Positions 44,214-51,063 of a DNA stretch of 64,000 nucleotides are shown piece by piece. The position numbers and the translations under genes were made by a program. The notes under the pieces were generated by a model. That model saw nothing but the letters and a program-made list of their open reading frames with translations. It was not told where the DNA came from and did not search any database. The DNA is from Chloroflexota bacterium (GTDB taxonomy: Bacteria > Chloroflexota > Anaerolineae > Anaerolineales > Villigracilaceae): contig JACAET010000008.1 of NCBI GenBank assembly GCA_013388685.1, positions 1 to 64,000 on the forward strand. The letters run 5' to 3'. Positions within the stretch are counted from its first letter, which is position 1; the number at the start of each line of letters is the position of its first letter.

Positions 44214-44705
44214 ATGAACAAACAAGACATCACCCTGCTTTACAAGTACAATGAGTGGGCGAACGCGAAAATCTTGAACGCCGCCGCCAAGGTGACCGCC
44301 GAACAATTTCTGGCGCCGGCGTCCTTCCCGCATGGCGGCTTGCGCGGCACGCTCACGCACACGCTGTTCGCCGAGTGGATCTGGCGCCACCGCTGGGAGG
44401 GGACTTCGCCCGCTGTGCGCTTGAAGCCCGATGATTTCCCGACGTTCGAGTCGCTGCGGGCGCGCTGGGCGGAGGAGAAGAAACTGCTGATGTCGTTCGT
44501 GGAGAATTTGACGGACGAACGGTTGAACAGCCGCTTCTCCTACAAGTCCACGCAGGGAGAGCCGTATGAGAGAATGCTCTGGCACACGATGGTTCACCTC
44601 GTCAACCACGGCACCCAGCATCGAGCCGAAGCCGCCGCCTTGCTTACCGATTTCGGGCATTCGCCGGGCGATGTGGATTTCGTCTATTTTCTGAACGAGA
44701 TGTGA
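44214..44705 (+). CDS. DinB family protein
   Basis: A 163-residue four-helix-bundle protein. The start at 44214 (MNKQDITLLYKYNEWAN) has GAGG 8 nt upstream and matches the family N-terminus. His residues at GTLTHTLFAEWIWRH and in WHTMVHLVNHGTQHRAEAAA fit the three-His metal site of DinB/YfiT-like metalloenzymes. Members include bacillithiol or mycothiol S-transferases, but the specific role is not evident here. Confidence 0.85.
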   Translation: MNKQDITLLYKYNEWANAKILNAAAKVTAEQFLAPASFPHGGLRGTLTHTLFAEWIWRHRWEGTSPAVRLKPDDFPTFESLRARWAEEKKLLMSFVENLTDERLNSRFSYKSTQGEPYERMLWHTMVHLVNHGTQHRAEAAALLTDFGHSPGDVDFVYFLNEM

Positions 44706-44769
44706 AAAGCCAGCCACCGATGACACGGATTCTCACTGATTCAGAGCATTCGACAATTCGTTTTATTAG

Positions 44770-45105
44770 CCACAGATGAACACTGATGAAATAGATTCGG
44801 TTCGATCAAAACCAAAAATTTACATATCAAGGAATGTGCACTCATACATGTTCGTATGGCGAATCTTGTGTAAAAGCAGCGCGACATGATGGTCCTTAAT
44901 AAAATAATCTCGTAACGTGGCGCAGGGCGCGTTCTCTCACGCGCCTGTTGGCGTTAGACGCCTTCGGCAGCGCCAACTACGCGGTTACGGTATTTATTTG
45001 TGAATTTTCATAAGTTCGCAGCACATTTTTACACAATTTTTGACATACCAATACTCATACAAACTGGGTTTATCAAAATCAGAGTTTATCCGCATTTATC
45101 TGTGG
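44770..45105. repeat. CCACAGAT palindromic element P2, copy 1 (expanded)
   Basis: CCACAGATGAACACTGATG at 44770-44788 is matched in inverted orientation by ATCCGCATTTATCTGTGG ending at 45105. ATCAAAACC at 44808 and ATCAAAATCAG near 45072 also correspond to the inner parts of the shorter copies at 46807 and 47921. About 200 bases, including a three-stem structure, separate the arms. Confidence 0.55.
44911..44989. repeat. Three-stem palindromic structure
   Basis: CGTAAC (44911-44916) pairs with GTTACG (44984-44989). Inside are two hairpins: GGCGCG (44926-44931) with CGCGCC (44940-44945), and TTGGCG (44948-44953) with CGCCAA (44971-44976). AT-rich flanks (TAAAATAATCT and GTATTTATTTG) could extend the outer stem. 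The layout is a three-way junction. It is not a tRNA by my reading. Confidence 0.5.
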
Positions 45106-45236
45106 CTGAACTGAATTACCGAGTGCTTTCTGATTCACTCACCTTATGCAGAACGTCCCGAGGAGGATTCTCGCATTTCGGGCTTGCTTTCCGCTCACGC
45201 CTTTGAGACGCAACCCGGAATTCGCGGCAGAAAACC

Positions 45237-45986
45237 ATGTATAACCGACTCCGTAATTTCTTCATCCGCCATCGCTACAACATCGCCGTTTTTACGCTGC
45301 TCAACCTTGCCTGCGCCGTGTGCATTGGGCTGGTGGCGGCGCGCGTGGTGTACAGCGAATCGGACAGGCACCTCGGCTTGATTTGGAATCTCTTTCTGGC
45401 GTGGATTCCCTTCATCCTTGCCTACATCGCCCATGCCGTGTCGTGGCGGCGCATCTGGCTGTACCTCATCATCCCGTTCGTCACCTTCCTGTGGCTGATC
45501 TTCTTCCCCAACGCGCCCTACATGTTGACCGATTTGCAAGACCTCGCCCGCGCTTCCAGCGGCGCGCCGCTCTGGTACGATGTCATCATCGTCGTCTGGT
45601 GTTCGTGGACCGCCATGCTGCTCGGACTGGTTTCGCTCTACCTGATGCAGGATATTGTCATGCGCACGTTCGGGCGCTGGCTTGGCTGGGCGTTCGTTTT
45701 CGTCATTTCGGGGTTGAGCAGTTTTGGCATGTACATCGGTCGTTTCGTGCGGCTCAACTCGTGGGACATTTTGCAGAACCCCGCCGAAACCGCCATGAAC
45801 ATCCTCGGTCTGGTCATTGACCCCAGCCGCAGGCTCGCCGCGTTCACCTTGCTGTACACATTCTTCTTCCTGTTCGTCTATCTCCTGCTGTATTCGTTCG
45901 GTCACCTGTTGCAGGAACAGAACGCCCGCATAAATGCCCTCCCTGAGCAACTTGAAGCCACCCAAAAGACCAATGCTCAAAGATAA
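45237..45986 (+). CDS. DUF1361 membrane protein
   Basis: A 249-residue integral membrane protein with about six hydrophobic segments. LIWNLFLAWIPFILAYIAHA near residue 45 and FPNAPYMLTDLQDLARAS near 95 are the DUF1361 signature. The function of the family is unknown. There is no ribosome site, and the gene overlaps or abuts the YqeB-like gene at its 3' end, which suggests co-transcription. Confidence 0.85.
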   Translation: MYNRLRNFFIRHRYNIAVFTLLNLACAVCIGLVAARVVYSESDRHLGLIWNLFLAWIPFILAYIAHAVSWRRIWLYLIIPFVTFLWLIFFPNAPYMLTDLQDLARASSGAPLWYDVIIVVWCSWTAMLLGLVSLYLMQDIVMRTFGRWLGWAFVFVISGLSSFGMYIGRFVRLNSWDILQNPAETAMNILGLVIDPSRRLAAFTLLYTFFFLFVYLLLYSFGHLLQEQNARINALPEQLEATQKTNAQR

Positions 45987-46782
45987 CCTTGTACTGGTCC
46001 GCGGCGGCGGCGACCTGGCGACGGGCGTTGCCCTTCGTTTGCATCGCGCGGGCATCGGCGTCATCATCACCGAGCTCGCTCAACCGCTGGCAGTGCGGCG
46101 CACGGTCTCGTTTGCAGAGGCGGTGTACGAGGGGATGTGGGAGGTGGAAGGGGTGAAGGGGAGGCTGGTCGAAGCGGATCAACTTTCGGCGGCGCTGGAG
46201 GCGGGTGAAATTCCGGTGCTGGTTGACCCGGAGTTGGAAATCCTGAAGAGTCAGCCGTTCCTGGTGGTGGTGGATGCCCGTCTGACAAAACAGCCGCCCG
46301 CGCCTCTGCCTCGCCCCGTTCCGCTTCACATCGGACTGGGACCCGGATTCACCGCCGGACGCAACTGCCACGCTGTGATCGAAACCCGCCGCAGCCACAC
46401 GCTGGGACGGGTGTACTGGGAGGGAGCCACCCAACCCGACAGCCGCGAACCCGAAGGCGACCCGCGCCGGGTGCTGCGCGCGCCCGCCGACGGGGTTTTG
46501 CGGAGTGTGAAGAAGATTGGCGAACATGTGGAGGGTGGGGAAGTGATTGCAGTGATTGGCGAGCAGTGGTCAGTGAGCAGCCCGTTTGGGGGCGTGCTGC
46601 GGGGGTTGGTTCATGATGGTTTGAGGGTGAATCAGGGCATGAAGGTCGGCGATGTGGACCCGCGCGACGACCCGTCTTATTGCTGGCTTGTATCGGATAA
46701 AGCGCTTGCCATCGGCGGCGGGGCGCTGGAGGCGGTTTTGTCGAGGCGGGAGATTCGGGAGAAATTATTCGGCGGACGGTAG
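45973..46782 (+). CDS. yqeB: YqeB-type molybdenum hydroxylase accessory protein
   Basis: A 269-residue protein of the EF2563/YqeB family, associated with maturation of selenium-dependent molybdenum hydroxylases. NLVLVRGGGDLATGVALRLH at the start forms a Rossmann-like binding loop; VVDARLTKQPPAPLPR, IGLGPGFTAGRNCHAVIETR and the C-terminal VGDVDPRDDPSYC complete the family pattern. The start at 45973 overlaps the DUF1361 gene by 14 nt; an ATG at 45934 is possible but non-conserved. Its presence 2.7 kb from a Mo hydroxylase suggests that it matures that enzyme. Selenium use is not proven by this sequence. Confidence 0.87.
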   Translation: MLKDNLVLVRGGGDLATGVALRLHRAGIGVIITELAQPLAVRRTVSFAEAVYEGMWEVEGVKGRLVEADQLSAALEAGEIPVLVDPELEILKSQPFLVVVDARLTKQPPAPLPRPVPLHIGLGPGFTAGRNCHAVIETRRSHTLGRVYWEGATQPDSREPEGDPRRVLRAPADGVLRSVKKIGEHVEGGEVIAVIGEQWSVSSPFGGVLRGLVHDGLRVNQGMKVGDVDPRDDPSYCWLVSDKALAIGGGALEAVLSRREIREKLFGGR

Positions 46783-46806
46783 AAAGTATTTTTTTGCCGC
46801 AATTCG

Positions 46807-46920
46807 CCACAGATCCTTGCACCGCCTGCAAGGGCAGGTGTAAACACGGGTGGACACTGATTTTGATGGAAATTCCGAGGGGATCATCTGTAAATCCAAT
46901 TCGTCTGCATTCATCTGTGG
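46807..46920. repeat. CCACAGAT palindromic element P2, copy 2
   Basis: CCACAGAT at 46807-46814 and ATCTGTGG at 46913-46920 are the ends. The centre has TGATTTTGATGGAAATTCC (46858-46876), identical to 47935-47953, and then AAATCCAATTCGTCTGCATTC. Confidence 0.7.
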
Positions 46921-46938
46921 TTAAAAGCCCGAAACCGC

Positions 46939-46967
46939 TTGCAGAGACGGGGATTCGGGCGTATTCT
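46939..46967 (+). promoter_or_regulatory. Promoter abutting the start codon (possible leaderless mRNA)
   Basis: TTGCAG (46939-46944), 17 nt and TATTCT (46962-46967). The start codon of the downstream gene is at 46976, only 8 nt after the -10 box, and there is no ribosome site. The -35 hexamer is the same as the one proposed for murA. Confidence 0.5.
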
Positions 46968-46975
46968 TATATGAA

Positions 46976-47893
46976 ATGACGCTCGAAACTGTTTTGCATC
47001 TGCCGTTTTCCCTGCCGCGCCTGCTCCGCGCCCAAGCGAACGAGCCGGAACAAGGTTATCACTGGGTCGGAAAGACCAGCGAGCCTCCGCGCACGAGCCG
47101 TTTGCCTGCAGATCAGGGCGGGCAGAAGGATGGCAGGGAGGGCGGCTCAAAGTATCGTCCGCTTGGCAGTATCACGCTGGGGGAAGTGGAGCAGGCAACC
47201 AAACTGTTCGAACATCAACTCATCCCCGCGCACGTAAACTGGATTGCCAAAAACCATTTCTGCCGCCTGCCCCTCAAGCGGATTCGGGATGGCCGCCCGC
47301 TGGTGATTTTCGGTTATGTCACTTCATGCTTCCCCAGCGACGGTCACATCGAGAACGTGGAAGACCTCGAATTGCTCTTTCCACGCAAGGGCGCCCCGCC
47401 CGACTTAATCCGCCTGCACAGGGATGACATCAGCCTGTATTCGCAACGAACAGTGCAAAGCCATTATCTGCGGGTGGGGGTCAAGGCTTCGGCGGCGGAG
47501 GAGGCGGAGTTTGCGGCGTCAGAAGAAATGTTCCACGCGAAGGGCTTTCATCTCAATTTCGACCGCGGCTATTACGACCTGCTCGACATGAACGAGCAGA
47601 ACCAATCAGCCCATCCCCACCTGTATCTAATCGGTTCACGCTGGCTTGCGTCTGTACCTGAGTCAATGTATTTCGAAATCACAACCAGGCTGAAGGAAAT
47701 GCTTGGCTGGGGAAAAGTTATCTTCAACTATCATCCGGACTGGCTGCCGAAGGAAGTTCATACCGTGAACAGAGCATTGGGGTTGAAATATAAACTAACC
47801 AAACACTACCTGACCGAGCCAGAAACTCCCCCACAAACCGCAGGCATCATTGCAGTTGAATTCGAAGAACGGCTGAAACAGGGTTTTGGTTAA
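46976..47893 (+). CDS. Protein of unknown function
   Basis: A 305-residue soluble protein that I do not recognise. Residues 30-60 (GKTSEPPRTSRLPADQGGQK) look low-complexity, and the rest is mixed alpha/beta: AHVNWIAKNHFCRLPLKRIR, PLVIFGYVTSCFPSDGH, HLYLIGSRWLASVPESMYF, GWGKVIFNYHPDWLPKEVHT. No signal peptide, membrane helix or known catalytic motif was seen. It is flanked on both sides by P2 repeats. Confidence 0.7.
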   Translation: MTLETVLHLPFSLPRLLRAQANEPEQGYHWVGKTSEPPRTSRLPADQGGQKDGREGGSKYRPLGSITLGEVEQATKLFEHQLIPAHVNWIAKNHFCRLPLKRIRDGRPLVIFGYVTSCFPSDGHIENVEDLELLFPRKGAPPDLIRLHRDDISLYSQRTVQSHYLRVGVKASAAEEAEFAASEEMFHAKGFHLNFDRGYYDLLDMNEQNQSAHPHLYLIGSRWLASVPESMYFEITTRLKEMLGWGKVIFNYHPDWLPKEVHTVNRALGLKYKLTKHYLTEPETPPQTAGIIAVEFEERLKQGFG

Positions 47894-47920
47894 GAGTGTG
47901 TGTTTTTAAGTCGAAACTGA

Positions 47921-47997
47921 CCACAGATAAACGCTGATTTTGATGGAAATTCCAATAGAAGCGCCTGTAAATTCAATTTATCTGTGTTCATCTGTGG
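47921..47997. repeat. CCACAGAT palindromic element P2, copy 3
   Basis: CCACAGATAAACGCTGA at 47921 and ATCTGTGTTCATCTGTGG ending at 47997, with the 19-nt block TGATTTTGATGGAAATTCC (47935-47953) shared with copy 2. The element is itself flanked by AAGAGTGTGTGTTT (47892-47905) and AAAACACTCTCT (48007-48018). The same two motifs occur side by side, in the other order, in the palindrome at 217-242. Confidence 0.7.
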
Positions 47998-48053
47998 GAG
48001 AATTTCAAAACACTCTCTCAGACATTTCAAATGAATCCCAAAAGGAGGCATGT

Positions 48054-48191
48054 ATGAGTCACGCTGGCAAAAAAGACAAAGGTCAAAAAGAACAAAAAAA
48101 GAAACCGAAACATACCCTGAAGGAAAAGAGAAAACTCAAGCACGAAAAGGAACAAAAGGGCGAAAAGAAACACCTCACCATACCAGGATAG
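48054..48191 (+). CDS. Small Lys-rich protein (45 residues)
   Basis: A 45-residue, very basic protein (about 19 Lys, 1 Arg) beginning MSHAGKKDKGQKEQKKKPKH and ending in LTIPG. It has the strongest ribosome site in the region, AAAAGGAGG 5 nt before the ATG, and a terminator 18 nt after the stop, which argues for a real gene. It lacks hydrophobic segments and resembles short nucleic-acid-binding tails. Function not known. Confidence 0.7.
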   Translation: MSHAGKKDKGQKEQKKKPKHTLKEKRKLKHEKEQKGEKKHLTIPG

Positions 48192-48209
48192 GAATTTCCA
48201 GAACGCAAA

Positions 48210-48242
48210 ACGAGCCAGGCAGAACCCCGGCTCGTCTTGTTT
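48210..48242 (+). terminator. Rho-independent terminator of the Lys-rich gene
   Basis: ACGAGCC (48210-48216) and GGCTCGT (48229-48235) form a 7-bp stem with a 12-nt loop, followed by CTTGTTT. AAAA before the left arm could pair with the tail. Confidence 0.65.
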
Positions 48243-48385
48243 CAGAGCGGAAACTGCCCGCCTCATCCCCAATCTGCTACCTGTCTCCGTCCGAACAACC
48301 TCCACAATCTCTGACAGGTTCATCCATAATTCCTCCACAAAGAGTTGATATAGTGGGGCATAAACCAACATATGGAGTCTGTATC

Positions 48386-49195
48386 ATGAATCGACACAAC
48401 ATCATAATCGAGGCGGAGGAACTGCTGACAAGAGTCAACGAGGAAAACATCCGAATCTTCGACGCGTCCATCGTGGATGATATGTACCAACAGGGGCATA
48501 TCCCCGGCGCGACTTATTTTGACCACGAGAAGTTTTCCGACCCAGGCAAAGCCTATGAGTACATGCTTCTGCCTGACGATAAACTTGCCGCGCAGATCGG
48601 CGCTGCGGGTATCTCGAACGATACGGAGGTGGTTGTGTATGCCTGCGGAATGTTGCCATACGCTGCTCGTGCGTGGTGGGTGCTCCGTTATGCGGGTCAT
48701 AACAACGTGCGCGTTCTCAACGGGGGGCTGTCGGCGTGGAAGAAGGCTGGCGGGGAGGTCGAGCAGGTTGCCCGTCAGTATGAACCGGTGGTTTTCCATC
48801 CAGAGTTCAAAGCGGGTATGTTCGCCAATAAAGAGGAGGTCATTGAAGCGCTCAAAGACAAGGAGATTTCTGTGGTCGATGTTCTGCCCCTTGAAAGTTA
48901 TGAAGGCGCTCACATACCAGGTTCTACATGTCTGTCCTCCATGGACCTGATGCAAGGCCTGGATTACCTTCTGCCAGACGATCAACTCGCCCTGCGCCTG
49001 CAAGAAAAAAGCGGGTACAAGCGCATCATCACCTATTGCGGTGGCGGTATTGCGGCGGCTGTCAATGCCATGGCACACCTCATCGTTGGGCAGGAAAATG
49101 TTGCCGTATATGATGGTTCTCTCTTCGAATGGATAGGGGAGGGGCTGCCCGTCAGAGGGACGGGTAAATGGGAAATCTGGAAACAAAGCGCATAA
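48386..49195 (+). CDS. Two-domain rhodanese sulfurtransferase
   Basis: A 269-residue thiosulfate/3-mercaptopyruvate sulfurtransferase-like protein. The first rhodanese domain (about 1-130) has YQQGHIPGATYFDHEKF and VVYACGMLPYAARAWW; the second has YEGAHIPGSTCLSSMD and the active-site loop ITYCGGGIAAAVNAM, with Cys as the sulfur carrier. The start at 48386 has GGAG 9 nt upstream; the frame is open further back but crosses the Lys-rich gene and its terminator. Its sulfur acceptor is unknown. Confidence 0.88.
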   Translation: MNRHNIIIEAEELLTRVNEENIRIFDASIVDDMYQQGHIPGATYFDHEKFSDPGKAYEYMLLPDDKLAAQIGAAGISNDTEVVVYACGMLPYAARAWWVLRYAGHNNVRVLNGGLSAWKKAGGEVEQVARQYEPVVFHPEFKAGMFANKEEVIEALKDKEISVVDVLPLESYEGAHIPGSTCLSSMDLMQGLDYLLPDDQLALRLQEKSGYKRIITYCGGGIAAAVNAMAHLIVGQENVAVYDGSLFEWIGEGLPVRGTGKWEIWKQSA

Positions 49196-49222
49196 TCCCA
49201 ACACACCTATCGCGTTCTATTT

Positions 49223-49228
49223 TATACT
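49223..49228 (+). promoter_or_regulatory. -10-like box just before the response regulator start
   Basis: TATACT at 49223-49228 lies 6 nt before the ATG at 49235, without a ribosome site. This is compatible with a leaderless mRNA. No clear -35 box was found. Confidence 0.35.
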
Positions 49229-49234
49229 CGCCCC

Positions 49235-49915
49235 ATGCCGCAACTTATCCTCGTCGTGGATGACGAACCCAAGGTTGCACGCCTTGCACGGGACTATTTG
49301 GAAAAAAATGGGTTTCGTGTTTTGACGGCAGGCGACGGTCCATCTGCCCTGATGCTTGCCCGCCGCGAAAAACCCGACCTCGTCATCCTCGACCTGATGC
49401 TCCCGCAAATTGACGGACGCGAAGTCTGCCGCATTCTGCGCCAGGAAAGCGACGTGCCCATTATCATGCTCACCGCGCTCTCCGAGGAAATTGACCAGGT
49501 GACCGGCCTCGAGATTGGCGCGGATGATTACATCACCAAGCCGTTCTCTGTCCGTATGCTGGTGGCGCGTGTGCGGGCGCTGCTGCGCAGAACACGCGGC
49601 GAAGTCAAAGCACCGGGTGTTGTCCGCGTTGGCGGGTTGGAAATTGATGCAGAAAAGTATTCGGTTACGTTCAACGGCAGCCCGCTCAAACTTACCCCAA
49701 ACGAGTTCAAACTTCTGCATCTGCTAGCCAGCCGCCCCGGTCAAACACTCACGCGCGAAAGCCTCCTCGAAGACCTGCACGGCGCCGCCTCCAGCCTCGA
49801 CCGCAGCGTGGACTCTCATATCAAAAATCTCCGCAAGAAACTCGAAGCCGCGTCAGGTGATCCCTCGATCGAAACCGTCTATGGCATCGGCTATCGTCTT
49901 CATGTGTCACCCTGA
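49235..49915 (+). CDS. OmpR-family response regulator
   Basis: A 226-residue transcription regulator. The receiver domain has acidic residues in VVDDEPKVARLA, the phosphoacceptor Asp in LVILDLMLPQIDG (about residue 52), Thr in IIMLTALSEE and Lys in YITKPF. The winged-helix domain starts near 130 (KLTPNEFKLLHLLASRPGQT, then SHIKNLRKKLE). It would be phosphorylated by the downstream kinase. The stop codon lies inside a short inverted repeat (CCTGAGC 49911-49917 with GCTCAGG 49929-49935). Confidence 0.92.
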   Translation: MPQLILVVDDEPKVARLARDYLEKNGFRVLTAGDGPSALMLARREKPDLVILDLMLPQIDGREVCRILRQESDVPIIMLTALSEEIDQVTGLEIGADDYITKPFSVRMLVARVRALLRRTRGEVKAPGVVRVGGLEIDAEKYSVTFNGSPLKLTPNEFKLLHLLASRPGQTLTRESLLEDLHGAASSLDRSVDSHIKNLRKKLEAASGDPSIETVYGIGYRLHVSP

Positions 49916-49955
49916 GCCCTTGGGCTTCGCTCAGGACAAACTCCGCGAAGGGTTT
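49911..49955 (+). repeat. Short dispersed-type repeat between regulator and kinase
   Basis: CCTGAGC and GCTCAGG (49911-49935) flank CCTTGGGCTTC, followed by GACAAACTCCGCGAAGGG. It resembles the widespread short repeats of the type CTTCGCTCAGGACAAG. Its 3' part supplies the GAAGGG in front of the kinase start. Confidence 0.45.
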
Positions 49956-49959
49956 CCCC

Positions 49960-51015
49960 ATGTCTGAAAAATCATCATCTCCTCCATCAAGAACCCGCCG
50001 CGTAAGTCGTGCATTGGCGTTCACGATCTTCTTCGTTATCTCCGCCGTCATTTTTGTTGGGGGCGTTGCGGCAATCCTATATTTCCTCTTTTCACAATAC
50101 TCCGGCGTTCAGAACCTCTGGATTCTGGTCTGCGGTGCGCCTGTCGTTCTGGCTGCAATCGTTCTCATCACCATCTTCAACCTGTACACCCGCTTTGGCA
50201 GACCACTCGAGGAGCTCTTCAACACAATCAACAAAGTTGAGGAAGGCGACCTCTCTGCCCGCGTGCCTGAAAATAGATCAGACATGTTCAGCGACCTGTT
50301 CAAGCGTTTCAACAAAATGGTCGGCGAACTCGAACGCGCCGAGCAGCAGCGCCGCAATCTCACCGCCGACATCGCCCACGAACTGCGCACGCCGCTTCAT
50401 ATCATTCAAGGCAACCTCGAAGGCGTGCTCGACGGCGTTTACCAGCCTGCGCCCGAACATCTCAAAGACACACTCGACGAAACACATTTGCTCACCCGCC
50501 TGGTGGACGATCTGCAAACTCTCTCGCTTGCCGAGGCAGGACAACTTCCGCTTCATCCCACCCGCTTCCTGCTCGCTGACCTGATGTCGGATCTCGCTTC
50601 GAGTTTTTCATCTCAAGCCGTTTCCCAGAATATCAATCTCCATACACACATTGCCAATCCGACTCAAGAACTCACCGCCGATTACGACCGCCTCAAGCAG
50701 GTGCTATCGAACCTTGTTTCGAATGCCCTGCGTCACACGCCCAAAGGTGGGAAAATTTTTCTCGAAACAGAAGCAGGTTCAAGTCCAGAAAGAAACGTGC
50801 GGATCATGATTAAGGACACAGGGGCAGGAATCGCATCCGAAGATCTGCCCTTCATCTTCGACCGTTTTTGGCGCGCGGACAGGTCGCGTACCGAACGCTC
50901 CCACAGCGGTCTGGGGCTGGCAATCACCAAGCAACTTGTCCACGCGCACAATGGGAGAATTGATGTGCAAAGTGAATTGGGCAAGGGCACGACCTTCATC
51001 ATCGAACTGCCATAA
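49960..51015 (+). CDS. Sensor histidine kinase (HAMP, HisKA, HATPase)
   Basis: A 351-residue membrane kinase. Two membrane helices (about 20-45, FTIFFVISAVIFVGGVAAI, and 58-80, VCGAPVVLAAIVLITIF) are almost adjacent, so there is practically no outside sensor domain. A HAMP linker follows (PLEELFNTINKVEEGDLSAR). The phosphoacceptor His is in ADIAHELRTPLHIIQ (about residue 145). ATP-binding boxes are LSNLVSNALRHT, KDTGAGIASEDLPFIFDRFW and SGLGLAITKQLV. GAAGGG lies upstream. It likely senses membrane state or works with an unknown partner and phosphorylates the OmpR-type regulator. Confidence 0.92.
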   Translation: MSEKSSSPPSRTRRVSRALAFTIFFVISAVIFVGGVAAILYFLFSQYSGVQNLWILVCGAPVVLAAIVLITIFNLYTRFGRPLEELFNTINKVEEGDLSARVPENRSDMFSDLFKRFNKMVGELERAEQQRRNLTADIAHELRTPLHIIQGNLEGVLDGVYQPAPEHLKDTLDETHLLTRLVDDLQTLSLAEAGQLPLHPTRFLLADLMSDLASSFSSQAVSQNINLHTHIANPTQELTADYDRLKQVLSNLVSNALRHTPKGGKIFLETEAGSSPERNVRIMIKDTGAGIASEDLPFIFDRFWRADRSRTERSHSGLGLAITKQLVHAHNGRIDVQSELGKGTTFIIELP

Positions 51016-51017
51016 CA

Positions 51018-51052
51018 AAAACTCCCGAAGCCTCTTCGACTTCGGGAGTTTT
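51018..51052. terminator. Bidirectional terminator between kinase and citrate synthase genes
   Basis: AAAACTCCCGAAG (51018-51030) and CTTCGGGAGTTTT (51040-51052) form a perfect 13-bp stem with a 9-nt loop. Because the outer pairs are A/T, U-runs lie at either end. It is 2 nt after the kinase stop and 11 nt beyond the stop of the converging citrate synthase gene. Confidence 0.85.
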
Positions 51053-51063
51053 GCTTTGCAGAG

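Larger units (their letters stand above)
44706..45236. other. Non-coding gap with nested palindromic elements
   Basis: 531 bases without a convincing gene; a 68-codon frame at 45000 has no family or ribosome site. The outer ends of a CCACAGAT repeat lie at 44770 and 45105, and a separate three-stem structure lies at 44911-44989. A second, degenerate CCACCGATGACAC copy stands at 44715. Confidence 0.75.

Noticed and set aside
44953..44959. GTTAGAC resembling the core of an integron attC site
   Set aside because: No matching RYYYAAC box is placed at the right distance, no integron integrase is in the window, and the stems fit a different structure.
45000..45206. 68-codon plus-strand frame in the gap before the DUF1361 gene
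   Set aside because: It has no ribosome site or recognisable motif and covers one arm of a palindromic repeat.
48050..48385. N-terminal extension of the rhodanese gene
   Set aside because: The in-frame stretch overlaps the Lys-rich gene and its terminator and lacks homology to rhodaneses. The start at 48386 has a ribosome site.
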